Below, in pieces: positions 56,515 to 64,000 of a stretch of 64,000 bases of DNA. The stretch comes from JAEMQF01 sp963850525 (GTDB taxonomy: Bacteria > Pseudomonadota > Gammaproteobacteria > Burkholderiales > Burkholderiaceae_C): positions 1,550,001 to 1,614,000 of the forward strand of contig CAWKLQ010000008.1 in assembly GCA_963850525.1 (NCBI GenBank), read 5' to 3'. How positions within the stretch are numbered: the stretch's first letter is position 1; the number at the start of each line of letters is the position of its first letter. Both the position numbers and the translations under genes were made by a program. The notes beneath the pieces were generated by a model. That model was not told the origin of the DNA, ran no database searches, and worked only from the letters and a program-made list of their open reading frames with translations.

Positions 56515-57988
56515 GCCGGTAGCGCAAGAGCGGCGGCACCAGCAACAAGGCAATGATCAACACAAGCAGCCCCGCCGACATCGGCCGCTCGATGAACACG
56601 CTCCACTTGCCCTCGCCGATCGACAAGGCGTTGCGCATCTGCGCTTCGGCAAGCGGCCCGAGGATGGCGCCCACGATCACCGGCGCGGTAGGAAAGTCGA
56701 AGCGGCGCATCACGACGCCGAGCACGCCGATCGCGTAGAGCAGCAGCAGATCGAACGCCGACTGGCGCATGCCGTACACGCCCACCGTGGCGAAAATCAG
56801 GATGCCGGCGTACAGGTAGGGCTTGGGAATCTTCAGCAGCTTGACCCACAGCCCGATCAGCGGCAAGTTCAGGATCAACAGCATCACGTTGCCGATGTAG
56901 AGCGACGCGATCAACGCCCACACCAGCGCAGCGTTTTTGTCGAAGAGTTGCGGGCCGGGCTGGATGCCGTAGTTCTGAAACGCGCCGAGCAGAATCGCTG
57001 TCGTGTTCGACGTCGGGATTCCGAGCGTCAGCAAGGGAATGAGCGTCGCCGTCACGGCCGAGTTGTTGGCCGCCTCAGGCCCGGCGACGCCTTCGATCGC
57101 CCCGGTCGTGCCGAACTCCTGCGCATGCTTCGAAACTTTTTTCTCCGCCGCGTAGCTTAAAAAGGTCGGGATTTCGCTGCCGCCGGCGGGAATCGTGCCG
57201 AACGGAAATCCGATGAAGGTGCCGCGCAGCCACGCCGGCCACGAGCGGCGCCACTCGTCGCGCGTCATGTGCACCTTGCTCATCGGATTGCGCGACTCGA
57301 CCACCCGCCCTTCGAACAGCACGGCGTAGAGCGACTCGCCCACAGCGAACAGGCCCACCGCGATCAACACCACTTCCAGGCCGTCGGTGAGTTCGGACAC
57401 GCCCGCTGTGAAGCGCGCCTGCGCGGTGATCTGGTCGATGCCCACGAGCCCCATCGCCAAGCCGATGAAAAGCGCCGTCAAGCCGCGCAGCGCGCTCTTG
57501 CCGAGCACCGCGCTGACGGTGCAAAACGCGAGCACCATCAGCATGAAGTATTCCGGGGGCCCCAACTTCACGGCGTGGGTTGCGACCAAGGGCGCGAACA
57601 GCGTGACGAGCACGGTGGCGATCGTTCCCGCGACGAACGAGCCGATCGCCGCGCTGGCCAGGGCGGCGCCGGCGCGGCCGTTCTTTGCCATCTTGTTGCC
57701 CTCCATGGCCGTGACCATCGAGCCCGATTCGCCCGGCGTGTTGAGCAGGATCGACGTCGTCGAGCCACCGTACATCGCGCCGTAGTAGATGCCGGCGAAA
57801 AAAATCATCGACGCGGTCGGCTCGACTTTCAGCGTGATCGGCAAGAGCATCGCCACCGCCGTCGCCGGGCCGATGCCGGGCAGCACGCCGATCGCCGTGC
57901 CCAAGGTGCAGCCGAGCAGGGCCCACAACAAGTTGACCGGCGTGCTCGCGGTGGCGAAGCCCTGCAGCAAGAGGCTGAGAATATCCAT
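56501..57988 (-). CDS. tctA: Tripartite tricarboxylate transporter large permease (TctA)
   Basis: This 495-aa integral membrane protein has about 12 helices. Family motifs are LLGCTLGTAIGVLPGIGPATAVAMLLPIT, FFAGIYYGAMYGGSTTSILLNTPGESGSMVTAMEGNKMAKNGRAG and GIPTSNTTAILLGAFQNYGIQPGP. It forms the channel of a secondary transporter for citrate-like or other carboxylates, working with TctB and a TctC binding protein. The gene follows tctB after 41 bases filled by a 14-bp tandem repeat; the first base triplets of its ATG are part of the repeat. No Shine-Dalgarno is seen in the usual place, so the repeat may influence translation. Confidence 0.93.
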   Translation of the reverse strand: MDILSLLLQGFATASTPVNLLWALLGCTLGTAIGVLPGIGPATAVAMLLPITLKVEPTASMIFFAGIYYGAMYGGSTTSILLNTPGESGSMVTAMEGNKMAKNGRAGAALASAAIGSFVAGTIATVLVTLFAPLVATHAVKLGPPEYFMLMVLAFCTVSAVLGKSALRGLTALFIGLAMGLVGIDQITAQARFTAGVSELTDGLEVVLIAVGLFAVGESLYAVLFEGRVVESRNPMSKVHMTRDEWRRSWPAWLRGTFIGFPFGTIPAGGSEIPTFLSYAAEKKVSKHAQEFGTTGAIEGVAGPEAANNSAVTATLIPLLTLGIPTSNTTAILLGAFQNYGIQPGPQLFDKNAALVWALIASLYIGNVMLLILNLPLIGLWVKLLKIPKPYLYAGILIFATVGVYGMRQSAFDLLLLYAIGVLGVVMRRFDFPTAPVIVGAILGPLAEAQMRNALSIGEGKWSVFIERPMSAGLLVLIIALLLVPPLLRYRRGRR

Positions 57989-58033
57989 CAGTGCTTTCGC
58001 ATCAGTTCTTTCGCATCAGTTCTTTCGCGTCAG
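57986..58033 (-). repeat. 14-bp tandem repeat between tctB and tctA
   Basis: Three 14-base units (57986-57999, 58000-58013, 58014-58027) plus a partial fourth start with CATCAG, so each reads CTGATG on the coding strand. The first unit includes the tctA start and the last the tctB stop. The copy number may vary and would alter the spacing and frame between the two genes. Confidence 0.8.
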
Positions 58034-58530
58034 AGCCAGCCGGTGGCTGTCAGGCCCGGCAAGGCGATCGCGAGCAATTTCGTGAACATCCAGAACACCG
58101 GCGCGGCGATTGCGGCGCCGATCGCTGCGTCGACGATCCACGCCCGCAGCGACAGGTCGAGCTGGCCTTGGGCAATCTTGAAGCCCCGCACCGCGAGCAC
58201 GAAGCACAGCGTGCAACTGAGGATGAATCCGAGCGACGTGATGAGCGCCGCAGTGCTCAGCACGCCGGTCGAAACCCAGGCGAGGCCCAGCCACTCGCCG
58301 GGCGCGAACGTGGCGGCTTCTTCGGCATCGAACCAGCCGCCGCGGCGCGCTTCACGCAACAACGCGGCGCCGCAGGCGAGCAGCGCGACGCCCACGACCC
58401 AGGGCAGGAAGTTCGGGCCGACTCCGGCATACCCCGCGTCGGAGCTGATCGTCGTCGCGCCGCCGACGAACAGCGCACCCAGGCCCAGCACCCCCACACC
58501 AACGAGCGCGTGGGACCGTCGCCACGTCAT
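58030..58530 (-). CDS. tctB: Tripartite tricarboxylate transporter small permease (TctB)
   Basis: This 166-aa membrane protein has four hydrophobic helices (about 8-28, 40-58, 84-125, 135-160). The pattern ALFVGGATTISSDAGYAGVGPNFLPWVVGVALLACGAALL is typical of TctB. It is the small membrane subunit that assists TctA. Its ATG overlaps the tctC stop (ATGA), so tctC and tctB are translationally coupled. The stop lies in the tandem repeat in front of tctA. Confidence 0.88.
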   Translation of the reverse strand: MTWRRSHALVGVGVLGLGALFVGGATTISSDAGYAGVGPNFLPWVVGVALLACGAALLREARRGGWFDAEEAATFAPGEWLGLAWVSTGVLSTAALITSLGFILSCTLCFVLAVRGFKIAQGQLDLSLRAWIVDAAIGAAIAAPVFWMFTKLLAIALPGLTATGWL

Positions 58531-59489
58531 CCGAGCATTCCCGACTTGACCATCACGGCGCGCAGGCTGGCGAATTCGTCGTCGACGAATTTCTCGAACT
58601 CAGGCCCGGCCATCAACGCCGGTGTCCAGTTGTTCTTCTCGAGCGCCTCCGCCCACGCCTTCGATTTGGTCGCCTTCACGACCAACTCGGTCAACGCCTT
58701 GCGCTGTTCGGCGCTGATTCCCGGCGCGCCATAGACGCCCCGCCAGTTGCCGATCACGACGTTGATGCCTTGCTCCTTGAGCGTGGGAACGGCGATGCCC
58801 TTGAGGCGCTTCTCCGACGTCACGCCGATCGGCAGCATCTTGCCGGCGCTCACGTATTCGGCGAACTCGCTGTAGCCGCTGCCGCCCACCGTGACGTTGC
58901 CGCCCAGAATCGCCGCGATCGCCTCGCCGCCGCCGCGAAACGCGACGTAATTGATCTTGGCCGGGTCCACGCCGACTTCGCGCGCGATCATCGCCGCGGC
59001 GATGTGCTCGGTCGAGCCACGCGAGCCGCCGCCCCACTTCACGCTGCCGGGGTCTTTTTTCAACTGCTCGACCACATCCTTCATCGTCTTCAGGGGTGAG
59101 CCGGCCGGCAGGACGAAAACGTTGAATTCGCTCGTCAAGCGCGCCAAGGGCGTCGCCTGGGTCAGCGTGACGGGCGGCTTGCCGGTGATGATTCCGCCGA
59201 GCATCACCGCGCCCATCACCATCAGCGCATTCGGATCGCCCTTGCTCCCGTTGACGAATTGCGCCAGGCCGATCGCCCCCGCGGCGCCGCCCTTGTTCTC
59301 GAAGCTCACCGAGTCGGCAGCGCCGGCGTCCTGCAGCGCCTTGCCCAGGGCGCGCCCCGTCGAATCCCAACCACCGCCGGGGTTCGCCGGAATCATCATT
59401 TTCAGATTCGCCGCTGCCGCTGCCAGGAGCGGCAGCGCGCCGGCTGCGGCGAGCGCAGTGAGTGTTTTCAGGAAAGTATCGCGACGCAT
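58527..59489 (-). CDS. tctC: Tripartite tricarboxylate transporter binding protein (TctC family)
   Basis: This 320-aa periplasmic binding protein has an N-terminal signal peptide (about 1-25). The family pattern LKMMIPANPGGGWDSTGRALGKALQDAG, VENKGGAAG-type (SFENKGGAAGAIGLAQF), GSVKWGGGSRGSTEHIAAAMIA and GIAVPTLKEQGINVVIGNWRGVYGAPGIS follows. It captures a carboxylate ligand and hands it to TctAB. GGAGG precedes the ATG at 59489. It is the first gene of a tctCBA operon. The ligand is unknown; TctC paralogues are very numerous in Burkholderiales, so citrate cannot be assumed. Confidence 0.92.
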   Translation of the reverse strand: MRRDTFLKTLTALAAAGALPLLAAAAANLKMMIPANPGGGWDSTGRALGKALQDAGAADSVSFENKGGAAGAIGLAQFVNGSKGDPNALMVMGAVMLGGIITGKPPVTLTQATPLARLTSEFNVFVLPAGSPLKTMKDVVEQLKKDPGSVKWGGGSRGSTEHIAAAMIAREVGVDPAKINYVAFRGGGEAIAAILGGNVTVGGSGYSEFAEYVSAGKMLPIGVTSEKRLKGIAVPTLKEQGINVVIGNWRGVYGAPGISAEQRKALTELVVKATKSKAWAEALEKNNWTPALMAGPEFEKFVDDEFASLRAVMVKSGMLG

Positions 59490-59610
59490 AACATCCTCCA
59501 GGGGTAGCGATTGGCGCACGTGGCGCAGACCGCGATGTTCGCCGCAATTCGGGTCATTCGCCGGAGAATCGCCCAGCAATCGCACTAGGACAAATGCTAA
59601 TGTCGGCCCC

Positions 59611-60024
59611 ATGGAAATCGAATCGGCCCGGGTGAGGCTGGACAAATGGCTTTGGGCGGCGCGCCTGTTCAAGACACGCAGCTTGGCCGCAGAGCAAATC
59701 GGCAAAGGCCATGTGCTCGTTAACGAGCAGGCGGCGAAGGCCTCGCGCGAGGTGCGCGTCGGCGATTCGATTGCGCTGTCGCACGGGCAGATGCCGCTGC
59801 GAATCGTCGTCAAGGGATTGAGCCAGAACCGCGGCCCCGCGCCGGTGGCACAGACGCTCTACGAACAAACCGCGGAAAGCCTGGCACAACGCGCCGCCTT
59901 GACCGAGCAACGCCGCGCCGGCGTCGAGCCGGGACAAACGCTCGAACAGGGGCGCCCGACGAAGCGCGACCGGCGCAAGCTCGCCGACTGGAACCGCTGG
60001 AGCGCCACCGACGACAGCGCCTGA
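59611..60024 (+). CDS. hslR: Hsp15-like S4-domain RNA-binding protein
   Basis: This 137-aa protein has an N-terminal S4 RNA-binding domain (VRLDKWLWAARLFKTRSLAAEQIGKGHVLVNEQAAKASREVRVGD) and a basic C-terminal tail (RRAGVEPGQTLEQGRPTKRDRRKLADWNRW), the layout of heat-shock protein 15. Hsp15 rescues stalled 50S subunits carrying nascent chains. The ATG at 59611 starts directly at the domain. It is divergent from tctC and just upstream of the grpE-dnaK-dnaJ heat-shock block, though grpE has its own heat-shock-like promoter. Confidence 0.9.
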   Translation: MEIESARVRLDKWLWAARLFKTRSLAAEQIGKGHVLVNEQAAKASREVRVGDSIALSHGQMPLRIVVKGLSQNRGPAPVAQTLYEQTAESLAQRAALTEQRRAGVEPGQTLEQGRPTKRDRRKLADWNRWSATDDSA

Positions 60025-60100
60025 GGGGCACTTGCCCGGCCCGCGCGGGAAGAAAATCACGTGCCGCGCGCCTCAATCGAACAGATTTGCGCGATTCCCT

Positions 60101-60129
60101 CTTGAAACTATGGCCTTTGGCGCCAGATC
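60101..60129 (+). promoter_or_regulatory. Probable sigma-32 heat-shock promoter of grpE
   Basis: CTTGAAA (60101-60107) is a perfect sigma-32 -35 element. After a 14-base spacer GCCAGATC partly matches the CCCCATNT -10 box. It lies about 25 bases before the grpE start. Heat induction is expected. Confidence 0.6.
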
Positions 60130-60154
60130 GGCGGCTGTGCAAGCGAAGGTGCCC

Positions 60155-60691
60155 ATGTCCGAACCTCAACCCTCCCCCCCGAACGGCCAGGCCACCCAAG
60201 CGGCTGACGCCACTGCCGACGCCGCCCCCCCGAGCCCTGAACAGCAATTCGCCGACCTGCAAGCGCGCCACGCTGAAGTTTCCGACGCGTTCCTGCGCGC
60301 CAAGGCCGAGGCCGAAAACACGCGCCGGCGCGCCGAAGAAGAGGTGAGCAAAGCGCGCAAATACGCAGTCGACGCATTTGCCGAAAGCTTGCTGCCCGTC
60401 AAGGACAGCCTCGAAGCAACGCTCGCGATCAAGGGCGCGCCGACCGAACAGGTGCTCGAAGGCGTCCAGGCGACGCTGCGCCAGCTGGCTGCGGCGCTGG
60501 AGCGCAACAAGGTGATCGAGATCAATCCGGCGGTGGGCGCGCGCTTCGACCCGCACCAGCACCAGGCGATCAGCGTCGTGCCGGCGGCGCAGGAACCCAA
60601 CACGGTTGTTGCCGTGCTGCAAAAAGGCTATTCGATCGCCGAGCGCACGCTGCGCCCGGCCTTGGTCACCGTCGCCGGCGCCGCGACCTGA
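60155..60691 (+). CDS. grpE: Nucleotide exchange factor GrpE
   Basis: This 178-aa co-chaperone has an acidic/Pro-rich N-terminus (about 1-30), a long coiled coil (EQQFADLQARHAEVSDAFLRAKAEAENTRRRAEEEVSKARKYAVDAFAESLLPVKDSLEATL) and the C-terminal beta domain (GARFDPHQHQAISVVPAAQEPNTVVAVLQKGYSIAERTLRPALVTVA). It releases ADP from DnaK. The ATG at 60155 was taken; the longer open frame upstream runs through the promoter. It is first in the grpE-dnaK-dnaJ block and downstream of a sigma-32-like promoter. Confidence 0.95.
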   Translation: MSEPQPSPPNGQATQAADATADAAPPSPEQQFADLQARHAEVSDAFLRAKAEAENTRRRAEEEVSKARKYAVDAFAESLLPVKDSLEATLAIKGAPTEQVLEGVQATLRQLAAALERNKVIEINPAVGARFDPHQHQAISVVPAAQEPNTVVAVLQKGYSIAERTLRPALVTVAGAAT

Positions 60692-60769
60692 GCGCCCGGC
60701 AGCGCTTGAAAAGAACGTGTTTACCCACAACTCCAAGACAACCGCATTTCCGCTTCAGGAGCATCGACC

Positions 60770-62731
60770 ATGGGAAGAATCATAGGCATTGACCTCGGCA
60801 CGACCAATTCGTGTGTCGCGATCATGGAAGGCAATACGACCAAAGTGATCGAAAACAGCGAAGGTGCGCGCACCACGCCGTCGATCATCGCGTACCAGGA
60901 AGACGGCGAAATCCTCGTCGGCGCCTCGGCGAAGCGCCAGGCCGTGACGAACCCGAGGAACACGCTTTACGCCGTGAAGCGCCTGATCGGTCGCAAGTTC
61001 ACGGAAAAGGAAGTGCAGAAGGACATCGACCTGATGCCCTACAAGATCGCCGCCGCCGACAACGGCGACGCGTGGGTCGAAGTGCGCGGCACGCGGTTGG
61101 CGCCGCCTCAGGTGAGCGCCGAAGTGCTGCGCAAGATGAAAAAGACCGCCGAAGACTACCTCGGCGAGCCCGTCACGGAAGCCGTGATCACGGTGCCCGC
61201 CTACTTCAACGACGCGCAACGCCAGGCGACCAAAGACGCAGGCCGCATCGCCGGGCTGGACGTGAAACGCATCATCAATGAGCCCACCGCGGCGGCGCTC
61301 GCGTTCGGTCTGGACAAGAAGGAAAAGGGCGACCGCAAGATCGCCGTCTATGACCTGGGCGGCGGCACCTTCGACATCTCGATCATCGAGATCGCGGACG
61401 TCGACGGCGAAAAGCAGTTCGAAGTGCTCTCCACCAACGGCGACACCTTCCTCGGCGGTGAAGACTTCGACCAGCGCATCATCGACTACATCATTGCCGA
61501 GTTCAAGAAGGAGCAAGGCGTCGACCTGAGCAAGGACGTTCTCGCTTTGCAGCGCCTGAAAGAGGCGGCAGAGAAAGCGAAGATCGAACTCTCCAACGGC
61601 GCGCAGACCGACATCAACTTGCCTTACGTCACTGCCGACGCGTCGGGCCCGAAGCACCTGAACATCAAGCTGTCGCGCGCCAAGTTGGAGGCGCTCGTCG
61701 ACGACTTGATCGAGCGCACGATCGCGCCGTGTCGCACCGCCATCAAGGACTCGGGTCTGGCGGTGAGCGCGATCGACGACGTGATTCTGGTGGGTGGCAT
61801 GACGCGCATGCCCAAGGTGCAGGACAAGGTCAAGGAGTTCTTCGGCCGCGAGCCGCGCAAGGACGTGAACCCCGACGAAGCCGTCGCGGTGGGCGCGGCG
61901 ATCCAGGGCCAGGTGCTCGCCGGCGACCGCAAAGACGTGCTGCTGCTCGACGTGACCCCGCTGAGCCTGGGCATCGAGACGCTGGGCGGCGTGATGACGA
62001 AGATGATCAAGAAGAACACGACGATCCCGACCAAATTCGCGCAGACCTTCTCCACCGCCGACGACAACCAGCCTGCCGTGACGATCAAGGTGTTCCAGGG
62101 CGAACGCGACATGGCCGCAGGCAACAAGAGCCTGGGCGAATTCAACTTGGAGGGCATTCCGCCTTCGCCGCGCGGCATGCCGCAGATCGAGGTCGCCTTC
62201 GACATCGACGCGAACGGCATCCTGCACGTCGGCGCAAAAGACAAGGCGACCGGCAAGGAAAACAAGATCGTCATCAAGGCGAACTCGGGCCTCACCGAAG
62301 AAGAGATTCAGGCGATGGTGAAAGACGCCGAACTCAACGCCGCCGAAGACCGCAAGAAGCTCGAGCTCATTCAAGCGCGCAACGCCGCCGACGCGATGGT
62401 GCACAGTGTGAAGAAGAGCCTCGCCGAGCACGGCGAGAAACTCGACGCCCCCGAGAAAGAGAAGATCGAGGCAGCGCTGAAAGACGCGGAAACCGCGCTG
62501 AAGGGCGAAGACAAGGAAGCGATTGAGGCGAAGACCGAGGCCTTGATGACGGCCAGCCAGAAACTCGGCGAGAAGGTTTACGCCGAGAGTCAGGCTGCCG
62601 CCGGCGCAGGTGCCGCGGCGGGTGCGGCCGAGGCGGCGGGGCCCGCAGGTGCGGGTGGCGGTGGAAGCTCGAAGCCGGCCGACGACAACGTCGTTGACGC
62701 CGATTTCAAGGAAGTGAAAGACAAGAAGTAA
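60770..62731 (+). CDS. dnaK: Molecular chaperone DnaK (Hsp70)
   Basis: This 653-aa Hsp70 has ATPase motifs DLGTTNS (8-14), VYDLGGGTFDISIIEI and VGGMTRMPKVQ, a substrate-binding domain (LLDVTPLSLGIETLGGVMTKMIKKNTTIPTKFAQTFSTADDNQ) and a Gly/Ala-rich tail ending in DNVVDADFKEVKDKK. The length is normal. It folds new and damaged proteins with DnaJ and GrpE. AGGAG precedes the ATG by about nine bases. A second CTTGAAA (60705-60711) with a weaker -10 in the grpE-dnaK gap suggests an additional heat-shock start. A strong hairpin terminator lies between it and dnaJ. Confidence 0.98.
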   Translation: MGRIIGIDLGTTNSCVAIMEGNTTKVIENSEGARTTPSIIAYQEDGEILVGASAKRQAVTNPRNTLYAVKRLIGRKFTEKEVQKDIDLMPYKIAAADNGDAWVEVRGTRLAPPQVSAEVLRKMKKTAEDYLGEPVTEAVITVPAYFNDAQRQATKDAGRIAGLDVKRIINEPTAAALAFGLDKKEKGDRKIAVYDLGGGTFDISIIEIADVDGEKQFEVLSTNGDTFLGGEDFDQRIIDYIIAEFKKEQGVDLSKDVLALQRLKEAAEKAKIELSNGAQTDINLPYVTADASGPKHLNIKLSRAKLEALVDDLIERTIAPCRTAIKDSGLAVSAIDDVILVGGMTRMPKVQDKVKEFFGREPRKDVNPDEAVAVGAAIQGQVLAGDRKDVLLLDVTPLSLGIETLGGVMTKMIKKNTTIPTKFAQTFSTADDNQPAVTIKVFQGERDMAAGNKSLGEFNLEGIPPSPRGMPQIEVAFDIDANGILHVGAKDKATGKENKIVIKANSGLTEEEIQAMVKDAELNAAEDRKKLELIQARNAADAMVHSVKKSLAEHGEKLDAPEKEKIEAALKDAETALKGEDKEAIEAKTEALMTASQKLGEKVYAESQAAAGAGAAAGAAEAAGPAGAGGGGSSKPADDNVVDADFKEVKDKK

Positions 62732-62740
62732 GACTGAGCA

Positions 62741-62818
62741 ACCGGCGAAACGCCGGTGCAATGCGCCGCGTTCGGGAGCCCCAGATGAGGTCTGGCCCCG
62801 GCCGCGGCGGTTTGTTTT
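62741..62818 (+). terminator. Double hairpin terminator between dnaK and dnaJ
   Basis: ACCGGCG/CGCCGGT around AAA (62741-62757) is followed by a long stem with CGCCGCG (62764-62770) pairing to CGCGGCG (62803-62809), an inner CCAGA/TCTGG stem, and then TTTGTTTT (62811-62818). The T-rich end makes intrinsic termination or attenuation likely, setting dnaJ expression below dnaK. Confidence 0.75.
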
Positions 62819-62845
62819 GCGGGATTCGAGCAAGCAGGTGAGCTG

Positions 62846-63991
62846 ATGGCCAAACGCGATTACTACGAAGTGCTCGGCGTCGCGAAGAACGCGACCGACG
62901 AGGACGTCAAGAAGGCCTATCGCAAGCTCGCGATGAAACACCACCCGGACCGCAACCAGGGTGACGGCGCGAAGAAATCGGAAGAGAAATTCAAGGAGGC
63001 GAAAGAAGCTTACGAGATGCTCTCCGAGCCGCAGAAACGCGCCGCCTACGACCAGTACGGCCACGCCGGCGTTGACCCCAACATGGCCGGCGGGCGCCCC
63101 GGGCCGGGCCAGGAAGGCTTTGGCGGTTTTGCCGAGGCCTTTGGCGACATCTTCGGCGACATCTTCGGTGCCGGCGGGCAGCGCCGCAGCGCCGGCGGCC
63201 AGCAGGTGTTTCGTGGCGCCGACCTCAATTACGCGATGGAGATCACGTTAGAAGAGGCGGCCAACGGCAAGGAATCGCAAATCCGCATTCCCTCGTACGA
63301 ATCTTGCGAAACCTGCCATGGCAGCGGCGCCAAACCGGGAACGAGCCCACGCGGCTGCAGCACCTGCGGCGGCGCCGGCACGGTGCACATGCGCCAGGGA
63401 TTTTTCAGCATCCAGCAGACCTGCCCGCACTGCCACGGCACGGGCAAGATCATTCCCGAGCCCTGCACCACGTGCAACGGCCAGGGCAAGGTGAAGAAGA
63501 CGAAGACGCTCGAAGTCAAGATCCCCGTGGGCATCAACGAAGGCATGCGCATCCGCTCCAGCGGCAACGGCGAGCCGGGAATGAACGGCGGCCCGCCGGG
63601 CGATCTGTACATCGAGATTCGCATCAAGCAGCACGAGATCTTCGAGCGCGATGGCGACGATTTGCATTGCACCGTTCCCGTCCCTCTCACCGCGGCTGCG
63701 CTCGGCGGCAACATCGACGTGCCGACGCTCGGCGGAAGCGCCGAGATTGAACTGCCCGAAGGCACGCAGCATGGCAAGACCTTTCGCTTGCGCGGCAAGG
63801 GGATCCGCGGCGTGCGCTCCAGCTACCCGGGCGACCTGTACTGCCACGTCAGCGTCGAGACGCCGATCAAGTTGACCGAGCATCAGCGCAAACTCCTGAA
63901 AGAGCTCGACGAGTCGTTCCGCAAAGGCGGCGAGCGGCACTCGCCCACGACAAAGTCCTGGACCGACCGCGTCAAGGGCATGTTCAAGTAA
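62846..63991 (+). CDS. dnaJ: Molecular chaperone DnaJ (Hsp40)
   Basis: This 381-aa co-chaperone has a J domain with HPD at 33-35 (KHHPDRNQ) and a Gly/Phe-rich linker (about 75-125). Four zinc-finger repeats follow (CETCHGSG, CSTCGGAG, CPHCHGTG, CTTCNGQG) and the C-terminal substrate-binding domains (VPLTAAALGGNIDVPTLGG). All parts of a type I DnaJ are present. It delivers substrates to DnaK and stimulates its ATPase. It lies 114 bases after dnaK, behind a terminator-like hairpin, and ends nine bases before the end of the window. Confidence 0.97.
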   Translation: MAKRDYYEVLGVAKNATDEDVKKAYRKLAMKHHPDRNQGDGAKKSEEKFKEAKEAYEMLSEPQKRAAYDQYGHAGVDPNMAGGRPGPGQEGFGGFAEAFGDIFGDIFGAGGQRRSAGGQQVFRGADLNYAMEITLEEAANGKESQIRIPSYESCETCHGSGAKPGTSPRGCSTCGGAGTVHMRQGFFSIQQTCPHCHGTGKIIPEPCTTCNGQGKVKKTKTLEVKIPVGINEGMRIRSSGNGEPGMNGGPPGDLYIEIRIKQHEIFERDGDDLHCTVPVPLTAAALGGNIDVPTLGGSAEIELPEGTQHGKTFRLRGKGIRGVRSSYPGDLYCHVSVETPIKLTEHQRKLLKELDESFRKGGERHSPTTKSWTDRVKGMFK

Positions 63992-64000
63992 ACCGGGCTT

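Noticed and set aside
60755..63064. Long antisense frame opposite dnaK
   Set aside because: Antisense frames over dnaK are a known annotation trap; there is no own start signal and dnaK is clearly the coding strand.

Overview
The window comes from a high-GC betaproteobacterium, most likely a Burkholderiales member of the Comamonadaceae/Leptothrix-Rubrivivax type. This is inferred from strong GC bias, the housekeeping blocks (grpE-dnaK-dnaJ with hslR, dnaG-rpoD, hemH beside a cyclase-FHA protein, tctCBA), small families typical of that group (72-aa and 93-aa proteins, YggX, MvaT-unlike H-NS) and a GC-rich hairpin repeat. I saw no rRNA, tRNA, CRISPR array, transposase or phage gene.

Layout. 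1-1348: the tail of a gene, a type II secretion pseudopilin-like protein and a NarL-type response regulator. 1457-16964 (minus strand): a tightly packed eight-gene cluster, read in order: a 1756-aa secreted beta-helix protein, two two-domain multicopper oxidase (MCO) polypeptides, an MCO-like protein without copper ligands fused to cadherin-like repeats, a small secreted protein, a subtilisin-like protease, a SCO copper chaperone and a cytochrome c fused to a periplasmic binding-protein fold. 17234-21913: a QseBC-like two-component system split around a second SCO protein, a porin and a small PstS-like protein. 22041-32053: an M14-like peptidase lipoprotein, a DUF1499 protein, a di-haem peroxidase with a highly structured leader, a TonB receptor, a GlnRS with a large insertion and a TPR lipoprotein. 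32227-35904 (minus strand): a second copper module, namely a Tat-exported MCO, a small secreted protein and a SCO-cytochrome c fusion. 36201-49747: mostly ordinary genes (M23 peptidase, DUF808, hrpA, argA, yggX, a FutA-like iron-binding protein behind a Fur box, H-NS, GGDEF-EAL). 49804-63991: dnaG, rpoD, cyclase-FHA, hemH, tctCBA, hslR, grpE-dnaK-dnaJ.

Main message. The most distinctive system is the 1457-16964 cluster. The 408-aa MCO carries a complete type 1 copper site plus two of the four HxH motifs needed for a trinuclear copper centre. The adjacent 465-aa MCO carries the other two HxH motifs and no type 1 cysteine. Neither chain has all ligands, so I infer an oxidase split over two polypeptides, perhaps with the ligand-less third MCO-like chain as a structural partner. 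This recalls a six-domain ceruloplasmin/MnxG/MofA-type oxidase cut into pieces. A metal such as Mn(II) is a plausible substrate, but nothing in the sequence proves it. SCO proteins would deliver copper, a cytochrome c could take part in electron transfer, and direct repeats with 11-bp spacing (PmrA/QseB-like) lie upstream of this cluster, of the second MCO module and near the response regulator gene. Other odd points are the GlnRS insertion, an in-frame duplication of the RpoD C-terminal codons beyond its stop, and a 14-bp tandem repeat between tctB and tctA.
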